Positions 16,342 through 26,054 of a stretch of 64,000 nucleotides of DNA are shown here, one piece after another. This DNA is from Kitasatospora sp. NBC_00458 (GTDB taxonomy: Bacteria; Actinomycetota; Actinomycetes; Streptomycetales; Streptomycetaceae): the NCBI RefSeq assembly GCF_036013975.1, contig NZ_CP107904.1, positions 7,039,001 through 7,103,000 on the forward strand, read 5' to 3'. The notes beneath the pieces were generated by a model that saw nothing but the letters and a program-made list of their open reading frames with translations, did no database searches and was not told the origin of the DNA. The translations under genes were made by a program, and so were the position numbers. Position 1 is the stretch's first letter, and each line of letters begins with the position of its first letter.

Positions 16342-17310
16342 ATGTCCCACCACCTCAGCGGTCCGAACCTCCGCTCGCCGCGCAGCGACGCCCGGCTCGA
16401 CCTCACCGACCTGTTCGCCTTCCCTGCGGCCGGCGCCCCCGGCCGGACCGTCCTCATCCTGGACGCGCACCCGTACGCGACGGTCCCCGGCGCCGCGTTC
16501 CACCCCGACGCCGTCTACCGCCTCAACGTCGACACCGACGGCGACCACCGTGCCGACGTCGCCTACTCGTTCACCTTCTCCGCCCCCGACTCCCCGGGCG
16601 GCCAGACCGTCACCGTCCGGCGGGCGACGGGCGCGGCCGCCCAGAAGCACGAGGCGGGCGGCGACGTCCTGTTCGCCGACGTCCCGGTGGCGTTCGGCCC
16701 CACCCCGCACATCGCCGAGGCGGACGGGCGGCGGCTCTCCGTCGGCCTGCGCAGCGACCCGTTCTTCGCCGACCTCGAAGGGATCGTCGACAACTTCACC
16801 TGGACGGGCAAGGACGCCATGGCGGAGGCCAACGTCCTCGGCATCGCCCTGGAAGTCCCGGACTCGGACCTCGGCACCGATCCCGAGTTCGGCGTCTGGG
16901 CGCGGGTGAGCCTGCACGTCGACGGGCAACTGCTCTCCGTCGACCGGGGCGCCCACCCGTCCCTGACCGCGTACTTCAACGCGGAGGAGGTGAAGGACGC
17001 GTACAACGCGGGCGAGCCCGCCGACGACTGGGAGAAGTACCGGGAGCCGTGGACGGCGGTCCTCCAGCACACCGGCGACTACACGACCGAGGCCGCGACG
17101 GAGACGCTGAAGCTCGTCCTGCCCGACGTCCTCCGCTACGACCGCTCCCGCCCGGCCGCCTACCCCAACGGCCGCACGCTCACCGACGACGTGACCTCGG
17201 CGCGCCTCGCCCTGGTCTCGGGCGGCAAGATCACCTCCGACCACATCCCCCCGCACGCCGACCTGCTCCCCGTCTTCCCCCACCTCGGCCACCCCCACCC
17301 GGCCCGCTAG
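16342..17310 (+). CDS. DUF4331 family protein
   Basis: 322 aa. MSHHLSGPNLRSPRSDARLD leads into the DUF4331 pattern DLTDLFAFPA, HPDAVYRLNVDTDGDHRADV, AYSFTFS, GLRSDPFFADLEG and FNAEEVKDAYNAGEPADDWE. No signal peptide, so probably cytoplasmic; biochemical role unknown. ATG 16342 fits the family N-terminus; 15 extra upstream codons are not conserved-looking. Confidence 0.85.
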   Translation: MSHHLSGPNLRSPRSDARLDLTDLFAFPAAGAPGRTVLILDAHPYATVPGAAFHPDAVYRLNVDTDGDHRADVAYSFTFSAPDSPGGQTVTVRRATGAAAQKHEAGGDVLFADVPVAFGPTPHIAEADGRRLSVGLRSDPFFADLEGIVDNFTWTGKDAMAEANVLGIALEVPDSDLGTDPEFGVWARVSLHVDGQLLSVDRGAHPSLTAYFNAEEVKDAYNAGEPADDWEKYREPWTAVLQHTGDYTTEAATETLKLVLPDVLRYDRSRPAAYPNGRTLTDDVTSARLALVSGGKITSDHIPPHADLLPVFPHLGHPHPAR

Positions 17311-17490
17311 CCGCCCCCACCCGCCCACTGCCGCCCGTCCACCCGGCCGGGCGGCACCGCCGTGTGCACGGAGTGGCGGCGAATCGGCAAGTGGGCTGCC
17401 AGGGGTCCGAGTTCCGCTCCTGACGGCTGCCGTCCGGGCCCTCGATATGCTCGCATCCAGGCGTTTCCCATGGGCGGTGGCGCCGTCGGG

Positions 17491-17748
17491 ATGTGTCGTG
17501 TGCGTGGGTGTGTAGCCGAGACCGTCGTTGACCCGTCGCATGTGCGCGTTGCTGTCGGCGGTGTCGGTCAGGAGGCCACCGAGGTCCGGATGGTCCCTGT
17601 GGGCCTGTCGGATCGACTCGGCCTTCATCCATCGGCCGAGGCCGTGACCTCGGTGCTCGGGCAGCACCCCCGTGCCGTAGTGCTGCCCGTCACCTGTGCC
17701 GTTGCCGGGGATGACGAGTTCGGTGAAGGCGGCGACGAGCCGCAGAGT
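17491..17748 (-). pseudogene. GNAT acetyltransferase fragment
   Basis: About 86 codons recognisable as the C-terminal half of a Streptomyces GNAT protein: FTELVIPGNGTGDGQHYGTG, VLPEHRGHGLGRWMKAESIR, HPDLGGLLTDTADSNAHMRR, VNDGLGYTPTHTTH. The N-terminal half is missing and the normal C-terminus is replaced by an unrelated open frame, so the gene is dead. Confidence 0.75.
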
Positions 17749-17801
17749 CGAGCTCGGCCGCCTCTTGACTGACCCCTGACCTGACACGATCTCTGAGACG
17801 G

Positions 17802-17831
17802 CGAAACGCCGCGGCATGCCGCGGCGTTTCG
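17802..17831. terminator. perfect 30-bp palindrome, likely terminator of the 53-aa ORF
   Basis: Self-complementary over 30 bp (centre catg; outer bases cgaaacgccgcgg / ccgcggcgtttcg), 14 nt downstream of the stop of the small minus-strand gene at 17846. It ends in ttt on both strands. Confidence 0.65.
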
Positions 17832-17845
17832 TGCGTGCGCTCGGT

Positions 17846-18007
17846 TCAGCGCAAGCCGTCTGTGTCGTCGTACTCTTCGCCGACTGGGAGTGGCAGACGG
17901 TCCTCCCCCGGGTCATCGCTGTAGATGACCGCGGAGACCGCGCTGTCGTAGGCATCGTCGAGGCCGTTACCGCTTGCGCCGAGTATGTTCTCCCAGTCAA
18001 TTCCCAT
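17846..18007 (-). CDS. 53-aa acidic small protein
   Basis: MGIDWENILGASGNGLDDAY begins a short, strongly acidic product ending EEYDDTDGLR. It has plausible codon use, an ATG start and its own palindromic terminator 14 nt after the stop, although it sits among transposase and GNAT debris. The IS5-like fragment on the other strand begins 4 bp upstream of its start codon, so its promoter may have been replaced. Family not recognised. Confidence 0.5.
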   Translation of the reverse strand: MGIDWENILGASGNGLDDAYDSAVSAVIYSDDPGEDRLPLPVGEEYDDTDGLR

Positions 18008-18010
18008 ACC

Positions 18011-18261
18011 TACGAGCCTACCCGTCTGGGCAGGTCCCGGGGCGGGTTCACCACGAAGATCCATCTGGCGTGCGAGCAGGGCCGGAAGCCGTTGTCGCTG
18101 CTGGTCACGGCAGGCCGGCGGGCGACAGTCCTCAGTTCGAGCCGGTCCTGAAAGCGATCCGGGTTCCCAGGCCCGGTGCTGGCCGGCCACGGGCTCGCCC
18201 GACTCGCCCGCTGCGGGTGCGGGGAGACAGGGCGTATTCCTCTCGCGCGAACCGCGCCTGG
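18011..18261 (+). pseudogene. IS5-family transposase fragment (frameshifted)
   Basis: LGRSRGGFTTKIHLACEQGR then KPLSLLVTAGRR in one frame continues after a one-base loss near 18123 as GDSPQFEPVLKAIRVPRPGA and GDRAYSSRANRA in another. This is the middle of a DDE transposase of the IS5/IS1647-like type; both ends and the catalytic C-terminus are missing. Confidence 0.8.
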
Positions 18262-18358
18262 TCGACTGATGCGCACGTCTGCGATGGACAGCGAGAGGGG
18301 CTGGTGCTTCCAGGCGACTATCCCGCCGTCGCCACCCGGAGTCTGGCCGACAAGAACA

Positions 18359-18532
18359 TCACGCTCGACGTCCAGGCGGACCCTTCGGCACTGGGAACAC
18401 GATCGCCGCCAGCACCTCGCGATCCCCGTGGCGCTGCCGGCCACCACCCTGCGGGCGCACCGGAGCGTCCGGCACCACCAACTGGAACAACTCCCACAGA
18501 TCGTCCGGCACCAGTCGCTCAACGATCAGCAC
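18359..18532 (-). pseudogene. IS5-family transposase N-terminal fragment
   Basis: Minus strand: VERLVPDDLWELFQLVVPDA followed by PVRPQGGGRQRHGDREVLAA and IVF, the canonical N-terminus of an IS5-group transposase, then unrelated residues and a stop. It faces the first transposase fragment, so they are from two elements or one rearranged element. Confidence 0.75.
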
Positions 18533-18795
18533 ACCCGGCGTCTACTCAACCCACCCAAATGACGTGTCTTCTTAGCATGCTCACGCCGTCGCGTGGGGGA
18601 ATCGCCGCGGGATCAGTCGTATTTTCACTCCTCCCAGTGAATATGAAGCGGCATCAGTTTCCGCGCGCCCACGGTGACAAGGATGTCGTTCGGCGCCTGC
18701 GGGGCCGTGCCCGCCCGGGCCGGAGCGTCCCGCGCCGCCTCCGGGGGTCTGCCCCCGGGATCCCGTATCCGTTACCGAACTGAGGGTGGTTCCGC

Positions 18796-20607
18796 ATGAC
18801 TGCATCCGGTGGAGAGCCGACTCCGTCGATCACCGACGCGACGCTCAACGACATCGCGGCCAACGGCTTCTGGGGCCCCGACCTGAAGGTCAACCAGGCC
18901 GCCGTCGACACGGCCGAGGCCCTGCTCGCCGCCCTTCTGGGCGAGACCGGCGGGACTCTCCCGGCGGAGCTGTCGACCCTGGTGGACGGCATCCGGCAGC
19001 GTGCCACGATCGGCGTCCCGCGGATCGTGGCCGCGGACGGCGTCCGCCTGTCGGCCTTCTCCATCAAGCTGGGCGGTGAGGACCGCCGCCCGCTCGTGGT
19101 CCTGCCCGCCGGGTGGAACCCCTTCGGCTGGCTGCCGTTCCTCTACTCGTACCTCACGCTGGCGCAGCGCGGCTACCACGTGCTGGCCTACACGCCCCGG
19201 GGCCTCGGCACGCCGGGGCTCGTCTCGACGTCCGAGGGCTACATCGACGTCGCCGGGCCCAAAGACTGGGCCGACGGGTCGACGGTGCTCGACTACGCGC
19301 AGGAGCACTTCGCGCCGAACGGAATCGGCTTCCTCGGCGAGTCCTACGGCTCGGGGATCAGCCAGCTGGTCGCCGCGCACGACCCGGAGAACCGGGTCAG
19401 TGCCGTCGTCGCCCTGAGCACCTGGGGCAACCTGGCCACCAGCCTGTACGACAACGGCACCCAGCACCTCAAGGCCGTGGAGGCGCTGATCGCCTTCACC
19501 GGCGGCACGCTGGAGGAGAAGTTCGACGAGGAGGCCCGCCGGATCCTCACGGACTTCCTGAACGGCCGGAACCTCGACGAGGTGGTGGCCTGGGGCACCG
19601 AGCGGTCCCCGGAGGCCTACGCCGACGTCACCAACGCGCGGGGGATCCCGACCTTCGTCTCCAACACCTGGCACGAGACCCTGTTCCCGGCCGCCCAGAC
19701 GATCGACCACTTCAACCGGCTCACCGTGCCGAAGCGGCTGAACCTGTGGATCGGCGACCACGGCGCCCCCGAGGGTCCCGGCCTGGCCGGCCTGCCGACC
19801 GGCCTGCCCTTCCCCGGCCTGCGCGAGCCGATCCGGGAGGCCTACGACTGGCTGGACCACCACCTGCTGGGCAAGGACAACGAGGTGTCGGCCGGGGCGC
19901 AGGTGAGCACCCAGGTCCTGTTCACCTACCGGACCACCCCGGTCCCGGGCGGCAGCAACCTGATCACCGCCCCGGCCCGCCGCGAGGAGCACGCGACCTG
20001 GGAGGACGTCACCACCGGCAGCGAGCGCTGGTACCCCACCGCCACCGGCGGCTCCGGCGACGGCGCGCTGACCGTGGAGCCGGCCGGCGACTGGTCGCGG
20101 GACTTCACGGCCGGTGAGCTGACCACCGCCACCGCGGTGGACGCCCTCCTGCAGACCGGCCAGAAGGAGTGGTACGGCAACCCCAAGATCTACGACCTGG
20201 CGAAGTTCGAGCGCCAGCAGCTGCTCCTCTGGTCGAGCGAGCCGCTGACCGGCCAGGACGGCGTGGGCCGCCGCATCCGCGGCGCGGCGACGCTGCGGCT
20301 CAACGTCCGCAGCACCGCGGACGCGGCCACCCTGGTGGCCTACCTGTTCGACGTCGCGCCGGACGGTACGGCCCGGATCATCACCCACGAGCCGTTCACG
20401 GTGGCCGAGCTGCAGCCCAACGAGGACCGCACCGTCCACTGGCGGCTCCAGCCCGTGGCCTACGACCTGCCGGACGGCCACCGCCTGACCCTGGTGGTCA
20501 ACAGCCGCGACCAGCTGTACTCCTTCGCCGGCACGGAGGGCAGCACCACCACCGTCACCTCGGCGGCCGAGGGTGCGGCCGCCTACCTGGACCTGCCGCT
20601 CGGCTGA
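18796..20607 (+). CDS. CocE/NonD-type S15 hydrolase (acyl esterase/X-Pro peptidase family)
   Basis: 603-aa alpha/beta hydrolase. An N-terminal ~75-residue helical part precedes the hydrolase core: PLVVLPAGWNPFGWLPFLYS, AYTPRGLGTPG, nucleophile elbow GFLGESYGSGISQ, a WHETLFPA segment where the catalytic Asp is normally found (here Glu or nearby), and LWIGDHGAPEG with the candidate His. The C-terminal part (RIRGAATLRLNVRSTADAAT) is the jelly-roll PepX_C domain. No signal peptide. Substrate could be an ester or peptide; not predictable. Confidence 0.85.
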   Translation: MTASGGEPTPSITDATLNDIAANGFWGPDLKVNQAAVDTAEALLAALLGETGGTLPAELSTLVDGIRQRATIGVPRIVAADGVRLSAFSIKLGGEDRRPLVVLPAGWNPFGWLPFLYSYLTLAQRGYHVLAYTPRGLGTPGLVSTSEGYIDVAGPKDWADGSTVLDYAQEHFAPNGIGFLGESYGSGISQLVAAHDPENRVSAVVALSTWGNLATSLYDNGTQHLKAVEALIAFTGGTLEEKFDEEARRILTDFLNGRNLDEVVAWGTERSPEAYADVTNARGIPTFVSNTWHETLFPAAQTIDHFNRLTVPKRLNLWIGDHGAPEGPGLAGLPTGLPFPGLREPIREAYDWLDHHLLGKDNEVSAGAQVSTQVLFTYRTTPVPGGSNLITAPARREEHATWEDVTTGSERWYPTATGGSGDGALTVEPAGDWSRDFTAGELTTATAVDALLQTGQKEWYGNPKIYDLAKFERQQLLLWSSEPLTGQDGVGRRIRGAATLRLNVRSTADAATLVAYLFDVAPDGTARIITHEPFTVAELQPNEDRTVHWRLQPVAYDLPDGHRLTLVVNSRDQLYSFAGTEGSTTTVTSAAEGAAAYLDLPLG

Positions 20608-20696
20608 GCGTCGGGGTGCGCGACCGCGGTCGCACCGGAGCGGGCCGGCGCTGTGCGGCGCCGGCCCGCTCCGGCGGCCGGGTCCCGCGTCTCCGG

Positions 20697-21032
20697 TCAG
20701 GCGGCCGGCTGGACGCCGAGGAGGACGTCCCCGGTCCGGACGTCGACACCGTCCGGACCGGCGCCGAGCCCCGCGCTCGCCCCGGCGAGGAGCAGGCGGG
20801 CGCTGTGCGGCGGATCCAGCTCGTCGACCGTGACAGCGGGGTGGCGCCGGATCTCCACGAGGGAGAGCTCGACCGCGTCACCCCGCCGGTTCGTGCAGTG
20901 GAACCGTGCGCCGAGGCGCATGGGCGCCATGCACCGCACGACGACCGCGAGGTGGTCCGCGTCCACGGCGTCCACGTCGATGACGTGGACGCTCGGTGCC
21001 TGCTGCGCCGGTCGCGGCGCGGGCACGCTCAT
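20697..21032 (-). CDS. small protein with translation-factor-domain-2-like look
   Basis: 111 aa. VHVIDVDAVDADHLAVVVRC, MRLGARFHCTNRRGDAVELS and the ending VDVRTGDVLLGVQ suggest a small beta-barrel resembling domain 2 of translational GTPases; this is a by-eye impression. Its ATG overlaps the stop of the GNAT gene upstream (ATGA), so the two are coupled. Confidence 0.65.
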   Translation of the reverse strand: MSVPAPRPAQQAPSVHVIDVDAVDADHLAVVVRCMAPMRLGARFHCTNRRGDAVELSLVEIRRHPAVTVDELDPPHSARLLLAGASAGLGAGPDGVDVRTGDVLLGVQPAA

Positions 21033-21544
21033 CCGGCGCTCACCGGCTTCGCGAGGACGCGCTCGCGGCGGACGCCGTCCGGGAGGAGGTCGCCCTCCTC
21101 GCCGGTGTCGGTGAAGCCGCGCCGCTCGTAGAGGGCGATGGCGCGGTCGTTGTCCGGCATCACGGCCAGCCGGAGGGAGGTGTAGCCCTGCGCGGCCGCC
21201 CAGGCCTCGACCTCGGCGACCAGCCGCTCGCCGACACCGCGCCCGCGCGCGGCCGGGCCGACCCACATCGAGATCAGCTCGGCGCTCGCCGGGTCCGGCT
21301 TCCCGTCCGCGTCCTCGCCGGGCACGCCGCTCGCCATGCCGGTCGGCACGCCGTCGACGAAAGCGACCAGGTCGCGGGCGCCGGGGATCTCCAGACGGGA
21401 GCGCCACCGCTCCTCGCGGTCGCCCTCGCCCTGCCAGGCGGCGAGGGTGGAGCCGAAGGCGTAGGGGGCCTCGGCCAGGGCGGCGAGGCGCAGTTCGCGC
21501 CAGAGCGGCCAGTCGTCGGAGGTCAGTGCGCGCAGTTCGATCAT
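21029..21544 (-). CDS. GNAT N-acetyltransferase
   Basis: 171-aa acetyltransferase, complete fold: IELRALTSDDWPLWRELRLA, EAPYAFGSTLAAW, acetyl-CoA loop GPAARGRGVGERLVAEVE and MPDNDRAIALYERRGF. Followed by and overlapping the 111-aa gene. Substrate unknown. Confidence 0.93.
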   Translation of the reverse strand: MIELRALTSDDWPLWRELRLAALAEAPYAFGSTLAAWQGEGDREERWRSRLEIPGARDLVAFVDGVPTGMASGVPGEDADGKPDPASAELISMWVGPAARGRGVGERLVAEVEAWAAAQGYTSLRLAVMPDNDRAIALYERRGFTDTGEEGDLLPDGVRRERVLAKPVSAG

Positions 21545-21634
21545 GCGGGCGACTCTGCCCGAGGTGACGGCCCTCCGACAACCGGGTTTCGGCCGGGCAG
21601 CGGCACCGGCGGGCCCGCCCGCTTCCCCGGCCCC

Positions 21635-22672
<1,038 letters not shown>

Positions 22673-22723
22673 GGTGGTGCTCCCTCCGCGCCCCGGCGGC
22701 CCTGGTGTGCACAGGAGATCCGC

Positions 22724-22745
22724 TAACGGGACTTTGGTTCCGTTA
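22724..22745. promoter_or_regulatory. TetR operator, site 1
   Basis: 22-bp imperfect palindrome with arms taacggga / ttccgtta around 6 bp. It has the same half-sites as site 2 with the arms swapped, 54 bp away centre to centre (about five helical turns). Confidence 0.75.
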
Positions 22746-22777
22746 AGATGCCTTGACCCTAGCACCGTGTCCGCCAC

Positions 22778-22799
22778 TAACGGAACAGGAATCCCGTTA
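22778..22799. promoter_or_regulatory. TetR operator, site 2 (autoregulation)
   Basis: 22-bp palindrome with arms taacggaa / tcccgtta ending one base before the tetR ATG, so binding would block the regulator's own transcription or translation start. Confidence 0.75.
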
Positions 22800-23480
22800 A
22801 TGACTTCGGAGAGCACCACCCCCGACAGCCCGGGCACCCCCGACAGCCCGGGCACCCCCGACGCCCCGGGCACCCCCGGCACCCAGCGCCCCGGCGGCCG
22901 CACCGCCCGGGTCCGCGCCGCCGTGCTGCGCGCCGCCGAGGACGCCCTCGTCGAGACCGGCTTCGGCGGGCTCGACCTCGGCGACGTCGCCCGCCGGGCC
23001 GAGGTCGGCCGCACCACCGTCTACCGCCGCTGGGGCTCCACCGGCGCGCTGATGGCCGACCTGCTCGCCGACATGGCCGAGCAGTCCCTGCCCCGCGCCC
23101 GCACCGGCTCGCTCGGCGGGGACCTGCGGGCCAACGCCCGGCTCGTCGCCCGCACCCTCGCCGACCCGCGCCAGGGCGCGCTGTTCCGCGCCGTGCTCAC
23201 CGCCGCCACCTGCGACGGGGCGGCCGCCGCGGCGCTGCACCGCTTCTACCGCGTCCGGGTCGCCGAGTGGGCGCCGTGCGTGGCCGAGGCGGTCGAGCGC
23301 GGCGAACTGCCGCCCGGCACCGACCCCGCCGAGGTGGTCCGCGCCGTCTCGGCCCCGCTCTACTACCGGATGCTGACCACCGCCGACCCCCTCGACGAGG
23401 CGGCCGCCGACCGCGCCGCCGACGCCGCCGCGGCCGCCGCCCGCGCGGGCGCCTACCTCCGGCCGCAGCCCCGGTCGTAG
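22800..23480 (+). CDS. TetR-family regulator
   Basis: 226 aa. The first ~35 residues are an 18-bp tandem repeat product (DSPGTPDSPGTPDAPGTP). Helix-turn-helix: RAAVLRAAEDALVETGFGGL and EVGRTTVYRRWGSTGALMAD, then a TetR_C (C_16-type) ligand domain (DLRANARLVARTLADPRQGA). Divergent from the aldo/keto reductase; likely repressor of both. Inducer unknown. Confidence 0.95.
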   Translation: MTSESTTPDSPGTPDSPGTPDAPGTPGTQRPGGRTARVRAAVLRAAEDALVETGFGGLDLGDVARRAEVGRTTVYRRWGSTGALMADLLADMAEQSLPRARTGSLGGDLRANARLVARTLADPRQGALFRAVLTAATCDGAAAAALHRFYRVRVAEWAPCVAEAVERGELPPGTDPAEVVRAVSAPLYYRMLTTADPLDEAAADRAADAAAAAARAGAYLRPQPRS

Positions 23481-23613
23481 CCGTTCCACCGTCAGGCCCC
23501 GTTCCAGGCCCCGGTCCCGGCTTCGCTCCCGGCCGCTGCGACGGGCCCGGACGGCCGGGTGTCCGACCGCGCCCGTAGGCTGACGGACAGTTCAGTGAGC
23601 AAGGAGCGGGGCT

Positions 23614-25410
23614 GTGCGGATAGAGCGTCACCGGGTGGGAGAGGCGTTGCTTTCGGCGACGCGCGAGGACTTCACGAACCGGATCGGACGGGAGGTCCGC
23701 TCCCTGTCGAAGGCCGGACCGATCACCACCGGCGAATGGCAGTACCTCGCCGAGGAGTTCCTGGAGTACCTCGGCGCGCTCTCCGCCGACCGGCCCGCCC
23801 TGGACCTGCCCGAGGCCAGGGCCGTCCTCAAGGACGCCACCGAGGCCGCCGCCGGCGCCGTCGCGTACGCGGCCTACTTCCCGCACGTCGACTTCCACGT
23901 CTTCCTCGACTACGTGAACTTCGGGATGAGCTACGAGCCGGGCGACCGGGACCACGGGCAGGGCCGGAACGAGGTCCTCCCGCACGAGTGGGTCGACGCG
24001 TTCTGCCTCGCGATCCTCTCGGACAAGGCCGAGTACCACGGCGAGGCCTTCTGCTTCGCGCGGCAGAAGTTCGGCGCGGTGCGGGCCGGCGACCCCGTCG
24101 CCGAGCTCGCCACCGGCCTGCTCGCCCAGGCCGTCGGAGTCCTGGACGACGAGGACGCCTCCTACCCGCCGAGCACGCGGGAGCGGCTCGCCGCCGTCGA
24201 CGACGCGCTGGAGCGGATCCGCAGGCGCGGCGAGGCGACCGGCGAGGACCTGCTCGACCGCCCGCACGCCGCCGCCCTGCGCACGCTGCGCGCCCTCGTC
24301 GCCGGGGACCGGGAGGAGTTCGACGCCGGACTGTCCGGCCTGCTGCTCCGGCAGAGCGCCCTCTCCGGCCCCGGCGCCCGGCCGGGCAGCCTGCTCCCGC
24401 TGGTCCCGCTCGCGCTCGCCGCCCTCGCCTACCGGGGCCCGGGCTGGTGGCCGGCCGTCGACACCGACTACCTGCCGCACGCCCTGGTCACCGGCTTCGA
24501 GACGCCCGGCCCGCGCGTCGGACCGTTCGGCCGGGACCGCCGCCCGGACGCGGTCGCCGCCCTGGCCGCCGGGCCCCTGGCGGTCGACCGGCCGGGCGGG
24601 CCGCTGCCCGTCTCCCCGGACGCCGAGGAGTTCCTCGTCCGGCAGGCGGAGGAGGCGTTCACCCCGGTCGACGGGGAGCCGCTCGCCGTCTGGCGGCTGG
24701 CGAGCACGGCGCGCTACGAGGAGATGTCCTTCCAGACCCGGGCCTCGCAGGCCGACGACGTCGGCGAGCGCGAGATCGCCACGCTGCGCCGGGCCTCCCG
24801 GATGGCGTCGACCGTGTTCCGGACCGCCCTCGCCGAACCGGGCGGCGAGGTGGAGGTGACGATCGACGGCCGGACGCTGCGCTACCCCGCCACCCGGGAC
24901 CGGAACGAGATGGGCCCCTGGGCCTGGTGCAGGGCGGTCTCCCTCGCCCTGATCTCCGGCGCGCGCGAGGACCTCGCCCCGCTGGTCCACGCCGGTCCCG
25001 CCGTCGCCCTCCCGGAGGGCGCCGCCCGCTCGGCGTTCGCCTCCTACCCGGAGGCCCTGCACGACTACCTCCGGGCCGAGGACCCGGTGCCGGCGACGGA
25101 GCGGGCCCTCGCGGAGGTCCGGCAGGGGAAGGACTGGGGCTTCTTCCCGCCGCCCGTCGTCCTCTTCTCCCAACTGGTCGACGGGGACGAGGAGGGCTTC
25201 AACCTGGCGCTGGCGGACGCGCTGGAGGCCCACCGCGACCACTACCTCGTCGCCGACCGCGCGGACGGCTGCGACTCGGCGCTCGACCTCGGCGTGCTGG
25301 GGCTCGCCTGCCACGCCCGGCGCAGGGGCTGGCGGATCAGGGTCGAGTCCCCGTACCTGCCGCCGCGGGTGCTGGCCGCGGCCGAGCCGTTCCGGGGCTC
25401 CGGGCGGTAG
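23614..25410 (+). CDS. double-domain Immunity 49 family protein
   Basis: 598 aa. Two related halves are visible. First: RHRVGEALLSATREDFTNRI to about residue 300 with AGDREEFDAGLSGLL ... LLPLVPLALAALAYRGPGWW. Second: GDEEGFNLALADALEAHRDH ... LDLGVLGLACHARRRGWRIR, VESPYLPPRVL. Both share the Imm49 pattern (GDxExF, a long helix, LxLxxLALAxxA, a YLP strand). Imm49 proteins protect against polymorphic toxins; no toxin gene is nearby, so it is an orphan immunity gene or has another role. aaggag sits 7 nt before the GTG. Confidence 0.8.
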   Translation: MRIERHRVGEALLSATREDFTNRIGREVRSLSKAGPITTGEWQYLAEEFLEYLGALSADRPALDLPEARAVLKDATEAAAGAVAYAAYFPHVDFHVFLDYVNFGMSYEPGDRDHGQGRNEVLPHEWVDAFCLAILSDKAEYHGEAFCFARQKFGAVRAGDPVAELATGLLAQAVGVLDDEDASYPPSTRERLAAVDDALERIRRRGEATGEDLLDRPHAAALRTLRALVAGDREEFDAGLSGLLLRQSALSGPGARPGSLLPLVPLALAALAYRGPGWWPAVDTDYLPHALVTGFETPGPRVGPFGRDRRPDAVAALAAGPLAVDRPGGPLPVSPDAEEFLVRQAEEAFTPVDGEPLAVWRLASTARYEEMSFQTRASQADDVGEREIATLRRASRMASTVFRTALAEPGGEVEVTIDGRTLRYPATRDRNEMGPWAWCRAVSLALISGAREDLAPLVHAGPAVALPEGAARSAFASYPEALHDYLRAEDPVPATERALAEVRQGKDWGFFPPPVVLFSQLVDGDEEGFNLALADALEAHRDHYLVADRADGCDSALDLGVLGLACHARRRGWRIRVESPYLPPRVLAAAEPFRGSGR

Positions 25411-25445
25411 TGCCCGGCCCCGCGGGGGAGGGCCCGGCCGCCGGA

Positions 25446-25473
25446 CTCCTCCGGGGTGTCAGCCCCGGAGGAG
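25446..25473. terminator. bidirectional hairpin between convergent genes
   Basis: ctcctccgggg / ccccggaggag, 11-bp stem with a 6-nt loop, between the convergent Imm49 and DUF2199 genes and overlapping the stop of the latter. Confidence 0.7.
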
Positions 25474-25965
25474 CAGGTCCGCGAACTCCTGCACGCGGGC
25501 GGCGGTGATGCCCTCCCGCTGCTCGACCGCGAGCGGGTGGTCGGTGGGCTCCAGCTCGATCAGCGGGCGCAGGCCGACGGCGCGGGTGCGGACGTGGGTC
25601 TTGAGCATGAACGTCGACTCCGGGTAGGCCGGCAGCTCGGTGAAGAGCCACCCGAAGTACGGGGGCTCCTGCTCGCGTGCCGGGTCCTCCCACAGGTCGT
25701 GCGTCCGGGCGAAGTTGGCCTCGCTGAGGGAGACCCAGACGCCCCAGGAGAAGGTGTCGCCGCTGTCGCGCACCGGTATCTCGACCAGGCCGTGGACGAA
25801 GAAGTCCCGGCCCTTGATCATGCACTGGTCGGGGGTCAGCTCGCTGTCGCGGCGCCGGGCGTAGCGGGGCTTCCAGCCCTCCGGGGCCGCGGCTCCGTAG
25901 GACAGCGGCGGGCCGTCCAGGTGTTCCGCGCAGCAGGCGCAGGTGTGGTGGTGGTCGGCAGGCAT
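25459..25965 (-). CDS. DUF2199 domain protein
   Basis: 168 aa, full DUF2199: a Cys pair at the N-terminus (HTCACCAEHLDGPPLSYGA), ELTPDQCMIKGRDFFVHGLV, FSWGVWVSLSEANFARTHDL, EPPYFGWLFTELPAYPESTF, then RPLIELEPTDHPLAVEQREG. The Cys-rich start may bind zinc. Function unknown. Confidence 0.93.
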   Translation of the reverse strand: MPADHHHTCACCAEHLDGPPLSYGAAAPEGWKPRYARRRDSELTPDQCMIKGRDFFVHGLVEIPVRDSGDTFSWGVWVSLSEANFARTHDLWEDPAREQEPPYFGWLFTELPAYPESTFMLKTHVRTRAVGLRPLIELEPTDHPLAVEQREGITAARVQEFADLLLRG

Positions 25966-26054
25966 GGGCCAGAGCCTAACGCGCTGGTCGGCGGTCCCGC
26001 CGGGTGCCCGGGGAGTGGGCCCCCGGGCTGCCCGGGGGCCGCGCGGCCGGGCGC

